From Anaerolineae bacterium (GTDB lineage Bacteria; Chloroflexota; Anaerolineae; Aggregatilineales; Phototrophicaceae), in NCBI GenBank assembly GCA_020849765.1, contig JADLAY010000008.1, positions 1-59,600 on the forward strand: 59,600 nucleotides of DNA, given 5' to 3'. Both the position numbers and the translations under genes were made by a program. Of the stretch, positions 26,300 through 35,032 are shown one piece after another. Within the stretch, counting starts at the first letter, position 1. Each line of letters opens with the position of its first letter. A model generated the notes under the pieces. The model had not been told where the DNA came from. It did no database searches and saw only the letters and a program-made list of their open reading frames with translations.

Positions 26300-27031
26300 A
26301 TGATCATGGATAATCTACCGTGGCGCGAACGCGTCATCTTCGCCTACATCGACGAGCCGCCTTTCGCCTGGACGGGCGAGGATGGCACGCCGTTCGGCTG
26401 TGACGTGGCGGTCGCGCTCCGAGTGCTCCGGTCGCTAGGCGTCGAGCAGATCGAGACGCGGCGCGTCACCTTTGCGGAGCTGATACCGGGCGTCATCGCT
26501 CAGCAGTGGACGATCAACACGCCGATCTTCATCACGCCGGAGCGCGGCAAGCTGGTCAGGTTCAGCCGACCGGTCTGGGCGCTGTCGGACGGCCTGATGC
26601 TGCGGGCGGATGCGCCGAGCACGCTGAAAGGCTACGCGTCCATCGCTCAGGATAGCAGACTGAGGCTGGGCGTCGTCCGCGATCAGGTGCAGCATCAGAC
26701 GGCGCTGCGCGCGGGGATTCCCGCCGAGCGGATCGATGTGTTCGAGACGCAGGAAGCGGTCGTCGCCGCGCTGCTGGAAGGGCGCGTCGATGCGTACGCC
26801 GCCACCACCATCGGGCACCGGGCTTACCTCACCTACACACAACAGGATGGCTTGCGGGTCGTCGATACGCTCCCCGCCTATGGCGTCGCGGTTCCCCCCA
26901 GGCTCGGCGCTTATTCCTTCGCCAAGACGAGCACCGACCTGGCCGACGCCTTCGACGGCGGGCTGGCGGAGTTCCTCGGCTCGGCGGCACATCGCGCTTT
27001 GATGCGGGCGCACGGCTTCACCGAGTATTAG
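26300..27031 (+). CDS. Solute-binding-protein-like (SBP_bac_3) protein without signal peptide
   Basis: A 243-residue protein with the family 3 binding-protein layout: 'VIFAYIDEPPFAWTGEDGTPFGCDVAVALRVLRSLG', 'INTPIFITPERGKLVRFSRPVWALSDGLML', 'RLGVVRDQVQHQTALRAGIP' and 'AVVAALLEGRVDAYAATT'. Relatives are exported and bind amino acids or ectoine, but this one starts directly with the domain, with no hydrophobic leader, so it should be cytosolic. The start is ATG 26300 (GAGG 6 nt upstream) or 26306. It is the third gene of the NAD-salvage group, which suggests a sensor or carrier for a related small molecule; this is inference. Confidence 0.8.
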   Translation: MIMDNLPWRERVIFAYIDEPPFAWTGEDGTPFGCDVAVALRVLRSLGVEQIETRRVTFAELIPGVIAQQWTINTPIFITPERGKLVRFSRPVWALSDGLMLRADAPSTLKGYASIAQDSRLRLGVVRDQVQHQTALRAGIPAERIDVFETQEAVVAALLEGRVDAYAATTIGHRAYLTYTQQDGLRVVDTLPAYGVAVPPRLGAYSFAKTSTDLADAFDGGLAEFLGSAAHRALMRAHGFTEY

Positions 27032-27038
27032 ATCGGAC

Positions 27039-28775
27039 TCAAATCCGCAACTGCATCTGATAGAGGCGGGCGTAGATGCCGCCCTGCGCGATCAACGCGT
27101 CGTGTGCCCCCTGCTCGACGATCCCGTCGTCGCCGAGGACGACGATCCGTTGGGCGTTCCTGACCGTCGACAGGCGGTGCGCGATCACGAGCGTCGTGCG
27201 ATTGTTGGTCAACTGCTCCAGCGATTCCTGCACCGCCAGTTCACTCTCGTTGTCGAGCGCGCTGGTCGCCTCGTCGAAGATGATGATCGGCGGGTCCTTG
27301 AGGAAGACGCGCGCGATGCTCAGGCGCTGCTTCTGCCCGCCGGACAGCTTGACGCCGCGCTGGCCGATGTCCGTGTCGTAGCCCTGCGGCAGCGCCCGGA
27401 TGAAATCGTCGGCATTCGCCTGCCGGGCCGCGTCGATCACCTGCTTGAGGTTGGCATCCGGCCTGCCGTAGCGGATGTTCTCGGCCACCGTCCCGGCAAA
27501 CAGGTAGACGTCCTGCTGAACGACGCCGATCTGCCGCCGCAGCGACGCCAGCCGCACGTCGCGGATGTCGGTGCCATCGAGCAGGATGGCACCCTCGCTG
27601 ACCTCGTAGAAGCGCGGGATCAGCGAGCAGAGCGTCGTCTTGCCGACGCCGGACGTGCCGACCAGGGCGACGTATTCGCCGACGGCGATATCCAGATCGA
27701 TATGCTTGAGCACCTCCTCCGCGCCATCCCGATAGCGAAAACTGACATCCCGGAAAGTGATGCGGCCCTGAACACCCGTCAGATCGATCGCGTCCGGCGC
27801 ATCCTCAATGTCCGGCGCGATCTCCAGGATGTCCATGAAGCGATTGAAACCGGTCAGCCCTTCCTGATAGAGGCGGGCGAAATTGACCAGCCGCTGGATC
27901 GGGTCGATCAGGATGCCGACGTAGAGCAGATAGGTCAGCAGGTTGGGCAGATCCAGGTTCGCGTTCAGGATGCTGACGCCGCCGAAGACGATCACGGCGA
28001 TCGTGATCAACTGCATGAAGGCCGTCATGCCACCGGAGAAATAGGCCGAACTCAAGTAGTCGTCGCGACGGCTGTCGATGAAGCGGCTGTTTTCGTGCGC
28101 GAACTTCCCCTGCTCCATCGCCTCGTTGCCGAACGACTGAACGACGCGGATGCCGGACAGCGTGTCTTCGACCTGCGCGTTGATGTCGGCGATGCGCCCG
28201 TAGCTGCGCGCGATGGCGCGGTTCATCTTCTTGTTGAAGTAGAGGCCGTAGATGGTCATGACGACGATGAACAGGAAGACGATCAGTGTCAGTTGGGCAT
28301 TGATCGTGAATGAGATGGCGAGCACGCCGATCAGCGTGAAGAGGGCGATGGCGAGGTCTTCGGGGCCGTGATGGTAGAACTCGGATAGTGAGAGCAGGTC
28401 GTGGGTGATGCGGGACATCAACTGGCCGGTTTTTTGCTCGTCGTAGAAGCGGAAGGAGAGCTTCTGATAATGCGCGAACAGTTCAAGCCGCATGTCACTT
28501 TCCATCAGTGCGCCCATCATGTGCCCGCGGTAATCGACGAACCAGTTGCACAGGCTGTGGGCGATGACCAGCCCGACCATCAGTGCGCCGACCGCGTAGA
28601 TCTGCGAAAGCGCGTCCGGCGTGCTGCCGTCGAGCAGATTCTGGGTGATGTAGCGGGCGCACAGCGGGAGGATGAGGGTGATGGCCGACACGACGAAGGC
28701 GCAGGCCAGGTCAATGAGAAATAATCCCCGATAGGGTTTGTAATAAGACAGGAATTTTGCCAGGCGTGGGTTCAA
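27039..28775 (-). CDS. ABC exporter half-transporter (MsbA/MdlB type)
   Basis: A 578-residue fusion of a six-helix exporter domain (residues about 1-320) and an ATPase. Walker A 'VGTSGVGKTTLC' (about 375), Q-loop 'GVVQQDVYLFAGTVAENIRYG', signature 'KLSGGQKQRLSIARVFLKDPPIIIFDEATSALD' and H-loop 'LVIAHRLSTV' are intact. The frame extends to 28964, but TTG 28775 is chosen because GGAGGG sits 4-5 nt upstream and the family-type start 'NPRLAKFLSYYKPYRGLF' begins there; the upstream extension translates repeat DNA. It probably works as a homodimer exporting a lipid, peptide or drug. No partner half-transporter is adjacent. Confidence 0.87.
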   Translation of the reverse strand: MNPRLAKFLSYYKPYRGLFLIDLACAFVVSAITLILPLCARYITQNLLDGSTPDALSQIYAVGALMVGLVIAHSLCNWFVDYRGHMMGALMESDMRLELFAHYQKLSFRFYDEQKTGQLMSRITHDLLSLSEFYHHGPEDLAIALFTLIGVLAISFTINAQLTLIVFLFIVVMTIYGLYFNKKMNRAIARSYGRIADINAQVEDTLSGIRVVQSFGNEAMEQGKFAHENSRFIDSRRDDYLSSAYFSGGMTAFMQLITIAVIVFGGVSILNANLDLPNLLTYLLYVGILIDPIQRLVNFARLYQEGLTGFNRFMDILEIAPDIEDAPDAIDLTGVQGRITFRDVSFRYRDGAEEVLKHIDLDIAVGEYVALVGTSGVGKTTLCSLIPRFYEVSEGAILLDGTDIRDVRLASLRRQIGVVQQDVYLFAGTVAENIRYGRPDANLKQVIDAARQANADDFIRALPQGYDTDIGQRGVKLSGGQKQRLSIARVFLKDPPIIIFDEATSALDNESELAVQESLEQLTNNRTTLVIAHRLSTVRNAQRIVVLGDDGIVEQGAHDALIAQGGIYARLYQMQLRI

Positions 28776-29200
28776 ATGCGCCCTCCGTGAATTGAGGCAA
28801 GCGGTGGGTGTGTGGTGGCGAATTGGATCAAGTCGTTCATCCCCTTCAAATGATTGTGCGCCAATGCGGTAACCATGGCCGCGGGCGGCATATATGCCGC
28901 CCCTACACGTGTCTTGTGATCTGTAGGGGCGCCATTCTTGGCGTCCGCCCCAGCATCCACACAAATATTGAATACGACATATTCGTGATACGGCTGCATT
29001 CTAAATAGGCCATTACGGTTCATCAAGGGCCAGATTGTGCGGTAGGCAGAAGCGTCGTTGATTGCATCGTTTGCGTGCGTGCGCCGGTTTCGCTCTGACG
29101 TGGGCAAACCGCTCTTTGTGTCCTTTCGTGGTTTGTGGTTCAATTAGGCCGACTTTAATCGCTGGCCGCAGGCCAATCGCGCACAGCCAGAAGCCTAACC
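28776..29200. repeat. Intergenic region with 'TAGGGGCG' palindromic repeats
   Basis: This 425-bp stretch between divergent genes contains two inverted 'TAGGGGCG' units (about 28883-28912 and 28920-28950) around 'acacgtgtcttgtgatc'. The remainder is AT-richer and should contain promoters for the ABC exporter (minus) and the EEP protein (plus). Open frames here translate the repeat and are not credible. Confidence 0.6.
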
Positions 29201-31279
29201 ATGAAGCGACTCCCTCCGCTGGTCCTATACGCACTCGAAGCGGCGCTCGTCCTCACCTTCTTCATCGAGGCGCTGCGCTTTGCCATCGGCACGTTTTACA
29301 GCCGTGTCGCCGGGGCCTCGTACGCCGGCGCGCTCGATCCGTCGCTGATCCCGCTGGACGCGAACGGCGTCCTCAGCCAGGCGACCGCGCGCGGTGAGAT
29401 CATCTTCCTGATCTGGATGCTGGCGCTGCCGCTGCTGGCGTTGATCCTGGGGCGTGTGCCGCTCATGCTCGTGATCGCCGCGGCGATCACCGGGGTCGGG
29501 CGTGTGCTGATGAATCTGGGCGGCATCAGCCCGGCGCTGGCGTCGGCGATTGCGGTCGGCGGGGGGCTGCTCTACATCGCGCTGCTGGTGCGCCACCGGA
29601 TGCGCGCGCTGCCGTTCGGCTTCGTGCTGGCTTTCGGGGCGGATCAGTTGTTCCGGGCGGCGGGCGACACCCTCGACCCGACGTGGTCGCCGGAGTATGC
29701 CAACATCCAGCTTGTGCTGGTGGTCGTGGCCGTGCTGATCGCGCTGCTGGCCCTGCGGCGGCAGCAAGCCTACGAGACGGAACTGGCGGAGAGCGGCGAA
29801 GCGTCGCCCGACCGCGGGATGCTGCCGTTCTGGGGTGGCGTCGGGCTGGGCGGTTTGCTCTTCATCGAGCTGGCGCTGCTGGCGCTGCCGAACGCGATCG
29901 CGGGCCGCGCGCAGACCGAGTACGCCACGTTCGTGCCGCTGACGCTGGTCGCGACGCTGCTGCCGCTGCTGCCGTGGGTGCGCGCCCGCGCCCGCGAGTT
30001 CGTCGCCGTGTTCGATCAAACGCTGCGCGGCTGGGTCTGGCTGCTGCTGATCGCGCTGCTCGTCATCCTCGGCACGCGCCTGAGCGGAATCGCTGCCGGG
30101 GCTGCGCTGGTGGCTGCGCAATTCCTGGTCAGTATGCTGTGGTGGTGGTTAGCGCGCCCGCTGGCGGATAGGGCGCGCCACGCGACCGGCTTGTGGGTGG
30201 TGATCGGCGTGGGGGTGTTCGCGCTGCTGGTGGCGGGCGATTACTTCACCTACGAATACGCCTACGTGCAGGATTTTGGCGGCAATCTGGCCTTTCTCGA
30301 CCGCATCATCCCGCCGCTGCTGCGCGGCTTCCGCGGGCTGGGGCTGGGTGTGCTGCTGCTGGCGGTGTTCTTCGCCGGGCTGCCGATGACGCAGACGCTG
30401 CGCCGCATCCCGTGGGGCGACGATTCGCGCCGCGCGCTGATCCCCCTGTTGCTGATCGTGATCGCGGCGACGGCGGGCGCGGCTTACCTGGCGCGGCCAC
30501 GGCTGATCACCGCCGTGCAGAACGTCGACACGATCCGCATCGGCACCTACAACATCCACACCGGAGCGAACGAATTCTTCTATCCCGATCTGCAAGACGT
30601 CGCGCGGACGATCCAGGTGAGCGGCGCGGACGTGGTCATGCTGCAAGAGGTCGAGACCGGGCGGCTGACCAGCTTCGGCGTCGATCAGCCGCTGTGGCTG
30701 GCGCGGCGCGTGGGCATGGATCGGCGCTTCTACCCGACCAACGAGGGCCTGCACGGGCTGGCGGTGCTGAGCAAAGTCCCGATCAGCCTGAGCGACGGCA
30801 CGCCGCTGACGAGCGTCGACCAGCAGACTGGCGCCATGCGCGTGCAGATCGCCCCGGCGGCGAACACGACGGTGACGCTCTACAACACGTGGCTGGCCCC
30901 GCTGACGGCGCGCCAGGGTGGCGAAGACCTGGAGATTCAGGAGCAGGATCAGGCGCGGCAGTTCACGGAGCTGCTGGCCTGGGTGGCGTCGCAGCATCCC
31001 GGCGGCGTGCTCGGCCGCACGGTCATCGGCGGGACGTTCCACAACGTGCCGGATTCGCCGATTGCCGGGCAGATGCGCGCGGCGGGCTTTGAAGATCCGT
31101 TCGCCGGGCTGCCGACCGAGCTGAGCGCGACGCTGTGGCGGTCGGATCTGCCGCACGTGCGCTTCGACTACCTGTGGCTGCGCAACCTCGGCCGCCTGCG
31201 CGCGGGCGTGATCGACCCCGACTTCCCCGACGCGAGCGACCACCGCATGGCCGTGGCTGAGGTGAGTCTAGGGGGGTAG
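29201..31279 (+). CDS. Multi-pass membrane protein with C-terminal EEP (endonuclease/exonuclease/phosphatase) domain
   Basis: A 692-residue protein. Residues 1-445 contain about 12 hydrophobic helices; residues about 445-692 form an EEP domain with 'DTIRIGTYNIHTGANEF', 'DVVMLQEVETGRL', 'TNEGLHGLAVLSKVPI', and a C-terminal 'DFPDASDHRMAVAEV'. The layout recalls CWH43-like and other membrane-anchored EEP proteins, which act on phospholipids or glycolipids. The usual Gly-Asp-Phe-Asn motif is replaced by Gly-Thr-Phe-His-Asn ('VIGGTFHN'), so a catalytic Asp seems missing and activity is uncertain. It stands alone. Confidence 0.8.
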   Translation: MKRLPPLVLYALEAALVLTFFIEALRFAIGTFYSRVAGASYAGALDPSLIPLDANGVLSQATARGEIIFLIWMLALPLLALILGRVPLMLVIAAAITGVGRVLMNLGGISPALASAIAVGGGLLYIALLVRHRMRALPFGFVLAFGADQLFRAAGDTLDPTWSPEYANIQLVLVVVAVLIALLALRRQQAYETELAESGEASPDRGMLPFWGGVGLGGLLFIELALLALPNAIAGRAQTEYATFVPLTLVATLLPLLPWVRARAREFVAVFDQTLRGWVWLLLIALLVILGTRLSGIAAGAALVAAQFLVSMLWWWLARPLADRARHATGLWVVIGVGVFALLVAGDYFTYEYAYVQDFGGNLAFLDRIIPPLLRGFRGLGLGVLLLAVFFAGLPMTQTLRRIPWGDDSRRALIPLLLIVIAATAGAAYLARPRLITAVQNVDTIRIGTYNIHTGANEFFYPDLQDVARTIQVSGADVVMLQEVETGRLTSFGVDQPLWLARRVGMDRRFYPTNEGLHGLAVLSKVPISLSDGTPLTSVDQQTGAMRVQIAPAANTTVTLYNTWLAPLTARQGGEDLEIQEQDQARQFTELLAWVASQHPGGVLGRTVIGGTFHNVPDSPIAGQMRAAGFEDPFAGLPTELSATLWRSDLPHVRFDYLWLRNLGRLRAGVIDPDFPDASDHRMAVAEVSLGG

Positions 31280-32565
31280 GAGGGAGTACTCGGTACTGGG
31301 TACTCAGTGCTGAGTGCTGGGTTCGCAGTTCACGGTTCACGACGCGGGGAAGCAGGGTGCTGATTGTGTCCTCATATCGCCCATACAAGAAGGCAATGGG
31401 GTGGGATTGACACCGCGCCGTTGATTCCGCTTGCTCGACATTTCCATATCACGCGAAACAAGAAATATGGGAGCGCGCCTGAACGTTGGGCGTGGTGGTT
31501 CGACTCTGTCGGGCGGCTTTGAGGTCTGTGTGCGGAACGCGTGAATCCGCGGGGTCCAGCAGGAACGCCGGGTTCCTGTCTGGCGGTGGAAGGCGGGCCG
31601 GGGCGGGCCTCCAGACCTCGGCGCACGAGCGCGATGGTGCGCGAGCGCCGTGGGAGTCGTATGCGGTTGTGGATGCAGTGACCGAGGCTGCGGGCTTGGG
31701 CTGCCGTCCGTACCGGTGCAGCACGGGCAAGGGGACGATCGGTGGCTTTGGCTAACGGTCGGTTGGAAGCGTTGATTTCGGATTTCGAGCACGCGCGCTT
31801 GACGCTACGCCTGACGCTGCCGCCTTGTGCTTCGGCGGCTTGAGAACACAGTCCTGATTGACGATGGCCGTACGACAGCGCCCGGTACAGACGGGTCAGG
31901 TCTGGCTGCGACGAATGCAGTCTGGGCGTTTTGCAGACTGCCCCACCTCTGTCTACGGCTGTGATGACCTGCGGTGGCAGGTGACACTTTATCCTGGGAC
32001 CGCGGTTGATACGCTACGCCCGTTCGTGTGTCCAGGTTCTTGCGTCATCTCTGTGTCAGTGCGCGCTGGTTCGGGGTTCCTTTCGGTTGGTGCTGAGTTC
32101 TGGGTGCTGAGTACACGGTTCGCGGTGCGATCACCTCACCCCTAAATCCCCTCTCCGTGCACAGCTGAGGGGACTTCCGGATGTGAGAGGAGAGCGTGAG
32201 TGCAAAGAGCAGTGGTGAGGGGCGCGGGCGAGATGTATCTCGCCCGTACAGGTGATCGCCGCGGGGATGCGAACGCGTGTTCTATCTATTTTGATTATAC
32301 GGGTATTGTCAAGTGGGGTTTAGGGACGATGCAAAAGTGGTTTATGGTTACAAGGGCTAAGAAGGTCGTCGCGAGGTATCGAAAGGGATTGAATTCTGCG
32401 AGATCAGGGATTAATCGAAACGATGCCAAGTTGATATTTACTAACCATATTAATAGTCATTTACTATCTCACTTCTGATTTTAGGGGGTAAGATTTGTCT
32501 AGATAGGTGTCGATGTACTGGGCTGTGGTCATAGCGCCATTAGTAGATTGTTCGCGGAATACCCT
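31280..32565. other. 1.3-kb gene-poor stretch with repeats and a base-composition switch
   Basis: Starts with a heptad tract (31286-31341: gtactcg, gtactgg, gtactca, gtgctga, gtgctgg, gttcgca, gttcacg, gttcacg). 31480-32080 is GC-rich without a credible gene. 32085-32130 is another heptad tract (ggtgctg, agttctg, ggtgctg, agtacac, ggttcgc); about 32131-32180 resembles the 'CACCCTAAATCCC' repeat and 32218-32250 a 'GGGCGAGAT...ATCTCGCCC' palindrome. From about 32280 the sequence turns AT-rich up to the CoiA-like gene. Short overlapping open frames in all phases show no consistent codon use. Confidence 0.65.
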
Positions 32566-33609
32566 ATGGACATATCTTCTCATATTCCTCGCCTTCATTG
32601 GGTAATTGTTGGAGGAACCCTCTGTGATGTCTCTACATTTAAAGAGTTGGCACCCAGGGACAGACCCAAAGCGTACTGTCCGGTATGCGAGCAGCCAGTT
32701 ACGCTCAAACTTGGAAAACAGAGAGTCCATCATTTTGCACATCGCCCCGAAGATGTCTGTTCAGCAACGGAGCCTGAAACCGCCCTCCACTTAAACTGTA
32801 AGTATCACATCTATCAGCAGCTTCAATCAGCAAAAGAAGTCTACGCCTCAATATCATGTCGCGACTGCGGAACACGCAAACCCATGATGTGGAAACAAGA
32901 TTGGGATACTGTCGAAGTGGAGCACAAGATGGACTCTTTACGTCCAGATATTGCCATTCTTCAAGATGGCAAGGTTATCGGCGCAATTGAGATTTTTGTA
33001 ACTCATGCAGTAAACGAAGAGAAGGTGCAGCAGCTTCAAAATCAAGGCATTGACTGGATCGAGATTCGTGGCGCAGAAGAAATTTACGAAGAACCAGGAG
33101 CTTGGACGATAGAAAAACCACTTGTTCCCTATCGGCAACATCCAAGTCTTCCCACCTGGACTTGTCCAAATTGCCAGAGAATACAAGACCAGGAAGACCG
33201 AGAACGAAGAAATCGAGCGGAAATCGAAATCATGTATGCACGGATGATCGACTTTTACTACCCGTCAGGCAAGAAATACCGTGAGGTTTATTACGTAAAA
33301 CGTGCGATCAAAAATGGTGAACTCAAACGAATTTGGATTGAAAACGAGAAGCGTCAAATCATTGCCACCGAGAGTGCACTCATCACTAAGGAAAGTCGCC
33401 AAAGATTGAACGAGACATTCAAGCAAAAACTACGAGGATTGGAACAAAAGGCGGATATCGTAGATCATGAAATGGACTGGACACCCTGGCAACCAGGACG
33501 AAGGTTTGTTGCGCGCGACATCAATAACTTTCCATTTCGATACGTTTGGCTTGAGGACTTGAGACAATGGGTATTCCGACCCCACCTGACTTGGAAACAG
33601 CTCGGTTAG
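32566..33609 (+). CDS. CoiA-like protein (competence protein CoiA family, predicted PD-(D/E)XK nuclease)
   Basis: A 347-residue protein. N-terminal part: 'AYCPVCEQPVTLKLGKQRVHHFAHRP' (residues about 37-61), the Cys-x-x-Cys plus His-His-Phe-Ala-His pattern of CoiA proteins. Next 'SCRDCG' and then a nuclease-like core 'SLRPDIAILQDGKVIGAIEIFVTH' with Asp128 and Glu142 as candidate metal ligands. A further 'WTCPNCQ' lies near residue 195 and a basic/acidic helical C-terminus follows. CoiA acts in DNA uptake/recombination in streptococci; relatives occur widely without known role. The gene is clearly AT-richer than its neighbours and uses AGA/AGG, pointing to recent transfer. TTG 32548 is an alternative start. 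Confidence 0.75.
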   Translation: MDISSHIPRLHWVIVGGTLCDVSTFKELAPRDRPKAYCPVCEQPVTLKLGKQRVHHFAHRPEDVCSATEPETALHLNCKYHIYQQLQSAKEVYASISCRDCGTRKPMMWKQDWDTVEVEHKMDSLRPDIAILQDGKVIGAIEIFVTHAVNEEKVQQLQNQGIDWIEIRGAEEIYEEPGAWTIEKPLVPYRQHPSLPTWTCPNCQRIQDQEDRERRNRAEIEIMYARMIDFYYPSGKKYREVYYVKRAIKNGELKRIWIENEKRQIIATESALITKESRQRLNETFKQKLRGLEQKADIVDHEMDWTPWQPGRRFVARDINNFPFRYVWLEDLRQWVFRPHLTWKQLG

Positions 33610-33789
33610 TACGCGTTACCATTCACTCTCCCACATCCTCTCACATCCTACGACAGCCCGTGCCTGACCACCGCCCCCGTCAGCCGGAGTGGATAGCCGT
33701 TGGCGGCGATGTGCGATATGCTCCCGGCGTAATTTCGGCCAACTCATCCTGCAAACCGTTCACGAACGGTAGACATCAAAGGGCACACC

Positions 33790-34986
33790 ATGAGAACCGT
33801 GTGGAATACGCTGCGGCGGTGGCTGCGCTGGCTGGTGCTGATCCTCGTCGTGCTCGTCGTGATTGCCGCGGTGTTGTTCTGGCGCGCGACCATCGCCCCG
33901 ACGCCGTCGGCCTTCTACACACCGCCGGGCACGCTCGCGGCGGGCGACCCCGGCACGATCATCCGCAGCGAGCCGATCACGGACAATGTGCCGGAGGGCG
34001 CGGTCGCCTGGCGCATCCTGTATCTCTCGACCGGCGTGGATGGTGAACCGGTCGCCGTCAGCGGCGTGGTGATCGCGCCGGAGGGGGACAGCGAGACGCC
34101 GCGCCCGGTGGTGGCATGGGCCCACGGCACGGTCGGGGTGATCCCGGAATGCGGGACGAGCCACCTGAACGACCCGTTCAAATACATCCCTGCGGTCGAT
34201 TTGATGGTGCGCGAGGGCTTCGTGGTCACTGCTACCGATTATCCCGGTCTGGGCACGCCGGGCGTGCATCCGTATCTCGTCGGCCCGGTCGAGGCGGCCT
34301 CGGTGCTCGACTCGGTGCGGGCGGCGCGCCAGTTGGATGTGGACGCCGGGGATCGTTTCGTCGTCTGGGGAGCCTCGCAAGGCGGGCATTCCGCGCTGTG
34401 GACGGCGCAATCCGCCGCCGAGTACGCGCCGGAACTGACGCTGATCGCTGCGGCGGCCTCGGCCCCGGCCATCGATCTGCCGGGGATTCTGCGATCGGGC
34501 TTCGATAAGCGCGTCGGCGCGATCCTGACGTCAGAAGCGCTCTATGCCTGGAGCCACATCTACCCCGGTGTGAGCCTGGACGAGATGGTCAAGCCGGAGT
34601 TCCGTGAGCGCTTCGAGAACGTCGCCAAGACATGCGTGACCACCCCGGCAGCATTTCTGACGCTCGGCAATATCCCGACACCGTCGGAGTTCCTGGCCGC
34701 CGATCCTTTGACGACCGAACCGTTTGAGACGCTGATTGCCGACAATGTACCTGACAGGCCGATCGATGTGCCGCTCCTGATCGTGCACGGCACGGCGGAT
34801 CTGATCATTCCGTTCGAGGGCAGCGAGGCGGATGTGGCCCGCCGCTGTGCGGCAGGTGAGGATGTGCAGTTTATGCGCTATCCCGGCGTCCCGCACGACG
34901 CCTCAGCGGAATCCGGCGTGATGACCGTCGGCTGGATCGAGGATCGCTTCGCCGGGCGACCGACCGGATCGACCTGCGGGAGCTAA
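33790..34986 (+). CDS. Secreted/membrane-anchored alpha/beta hydrolase, secretory-lipase type
   Basis: A 398-residue hydrolase with an N-terminal membrane segment (residues about 11-31, 'WLRWLVLILVVLVVIAAVLFW'), probably an uncleaved anchor. 'RPVVAWAHGTVGVIPECGTS' provides the oxyanion region, 'FVVWGASQGGHSALW' the nucleophile elbow with Ser (Gly-x-Ser-x-Gly, about residue 199), 'LLIVHGTADLIIPFE' the Asp and 'YPGVPHDA' the His. The pattern matches LIP-type secretory lipases. It acts outside the cytoplasmic membrane on lipids or esters. It is monocistronic and converges with the radical SAM gene. Confidence 0.85.
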   Translation: MRTVWNTLRRWLRWLVLILVVLVVIAAVLFWRATIAPTPSAFYTPPGTLAAGDPGTIIRSEPITDNVPEGAVAWRILYLSTGVDGEPVAVSGVVIAPEGDSETPRPVVAWAHGTVGVIPECGTSHLNDPFKYIPAVDLMVREGFVVTATDYPGLGTPGVHPYLVGPVEAASVLDSVRAARQLDVDAGDRFVVWGASQGGHSALWTAQSAAEYAPELTLIAAAASAPAIDLPGILRSGFDKRVGAILTSEALYAWSHIYPGVSLDEMVKPEFRERFENVAKTCVTTPAAFLTLGNIPTPSEFLAADPLTTEPFETLIADNVPDRPIDVPLLIVHGTADLIIPFEGSEADVARRCAAGEDVQFMRYPGVPHDASAESGVMTVGWIEDRFAGRPTGSTCGS

Positions 34987-35032
34987 ATTAACCGTATGTA
35001 ACGGACGAGGCACGCCTCATCCCTGCGCGTCC

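Noticed and set aside
27102..28313. 403-codon plus-strand frame opposite the ABC exporter
   Set aside because: Antisense shadow of a strongly supported gene; composition is that of complementary high-GC codons.
28772..29143. Minus-strand 123-codon open frame upstream of the ABC exporter
   Set aside because: It translates 'TAGGGGCG' repeats, with no motif and no ribosome site.
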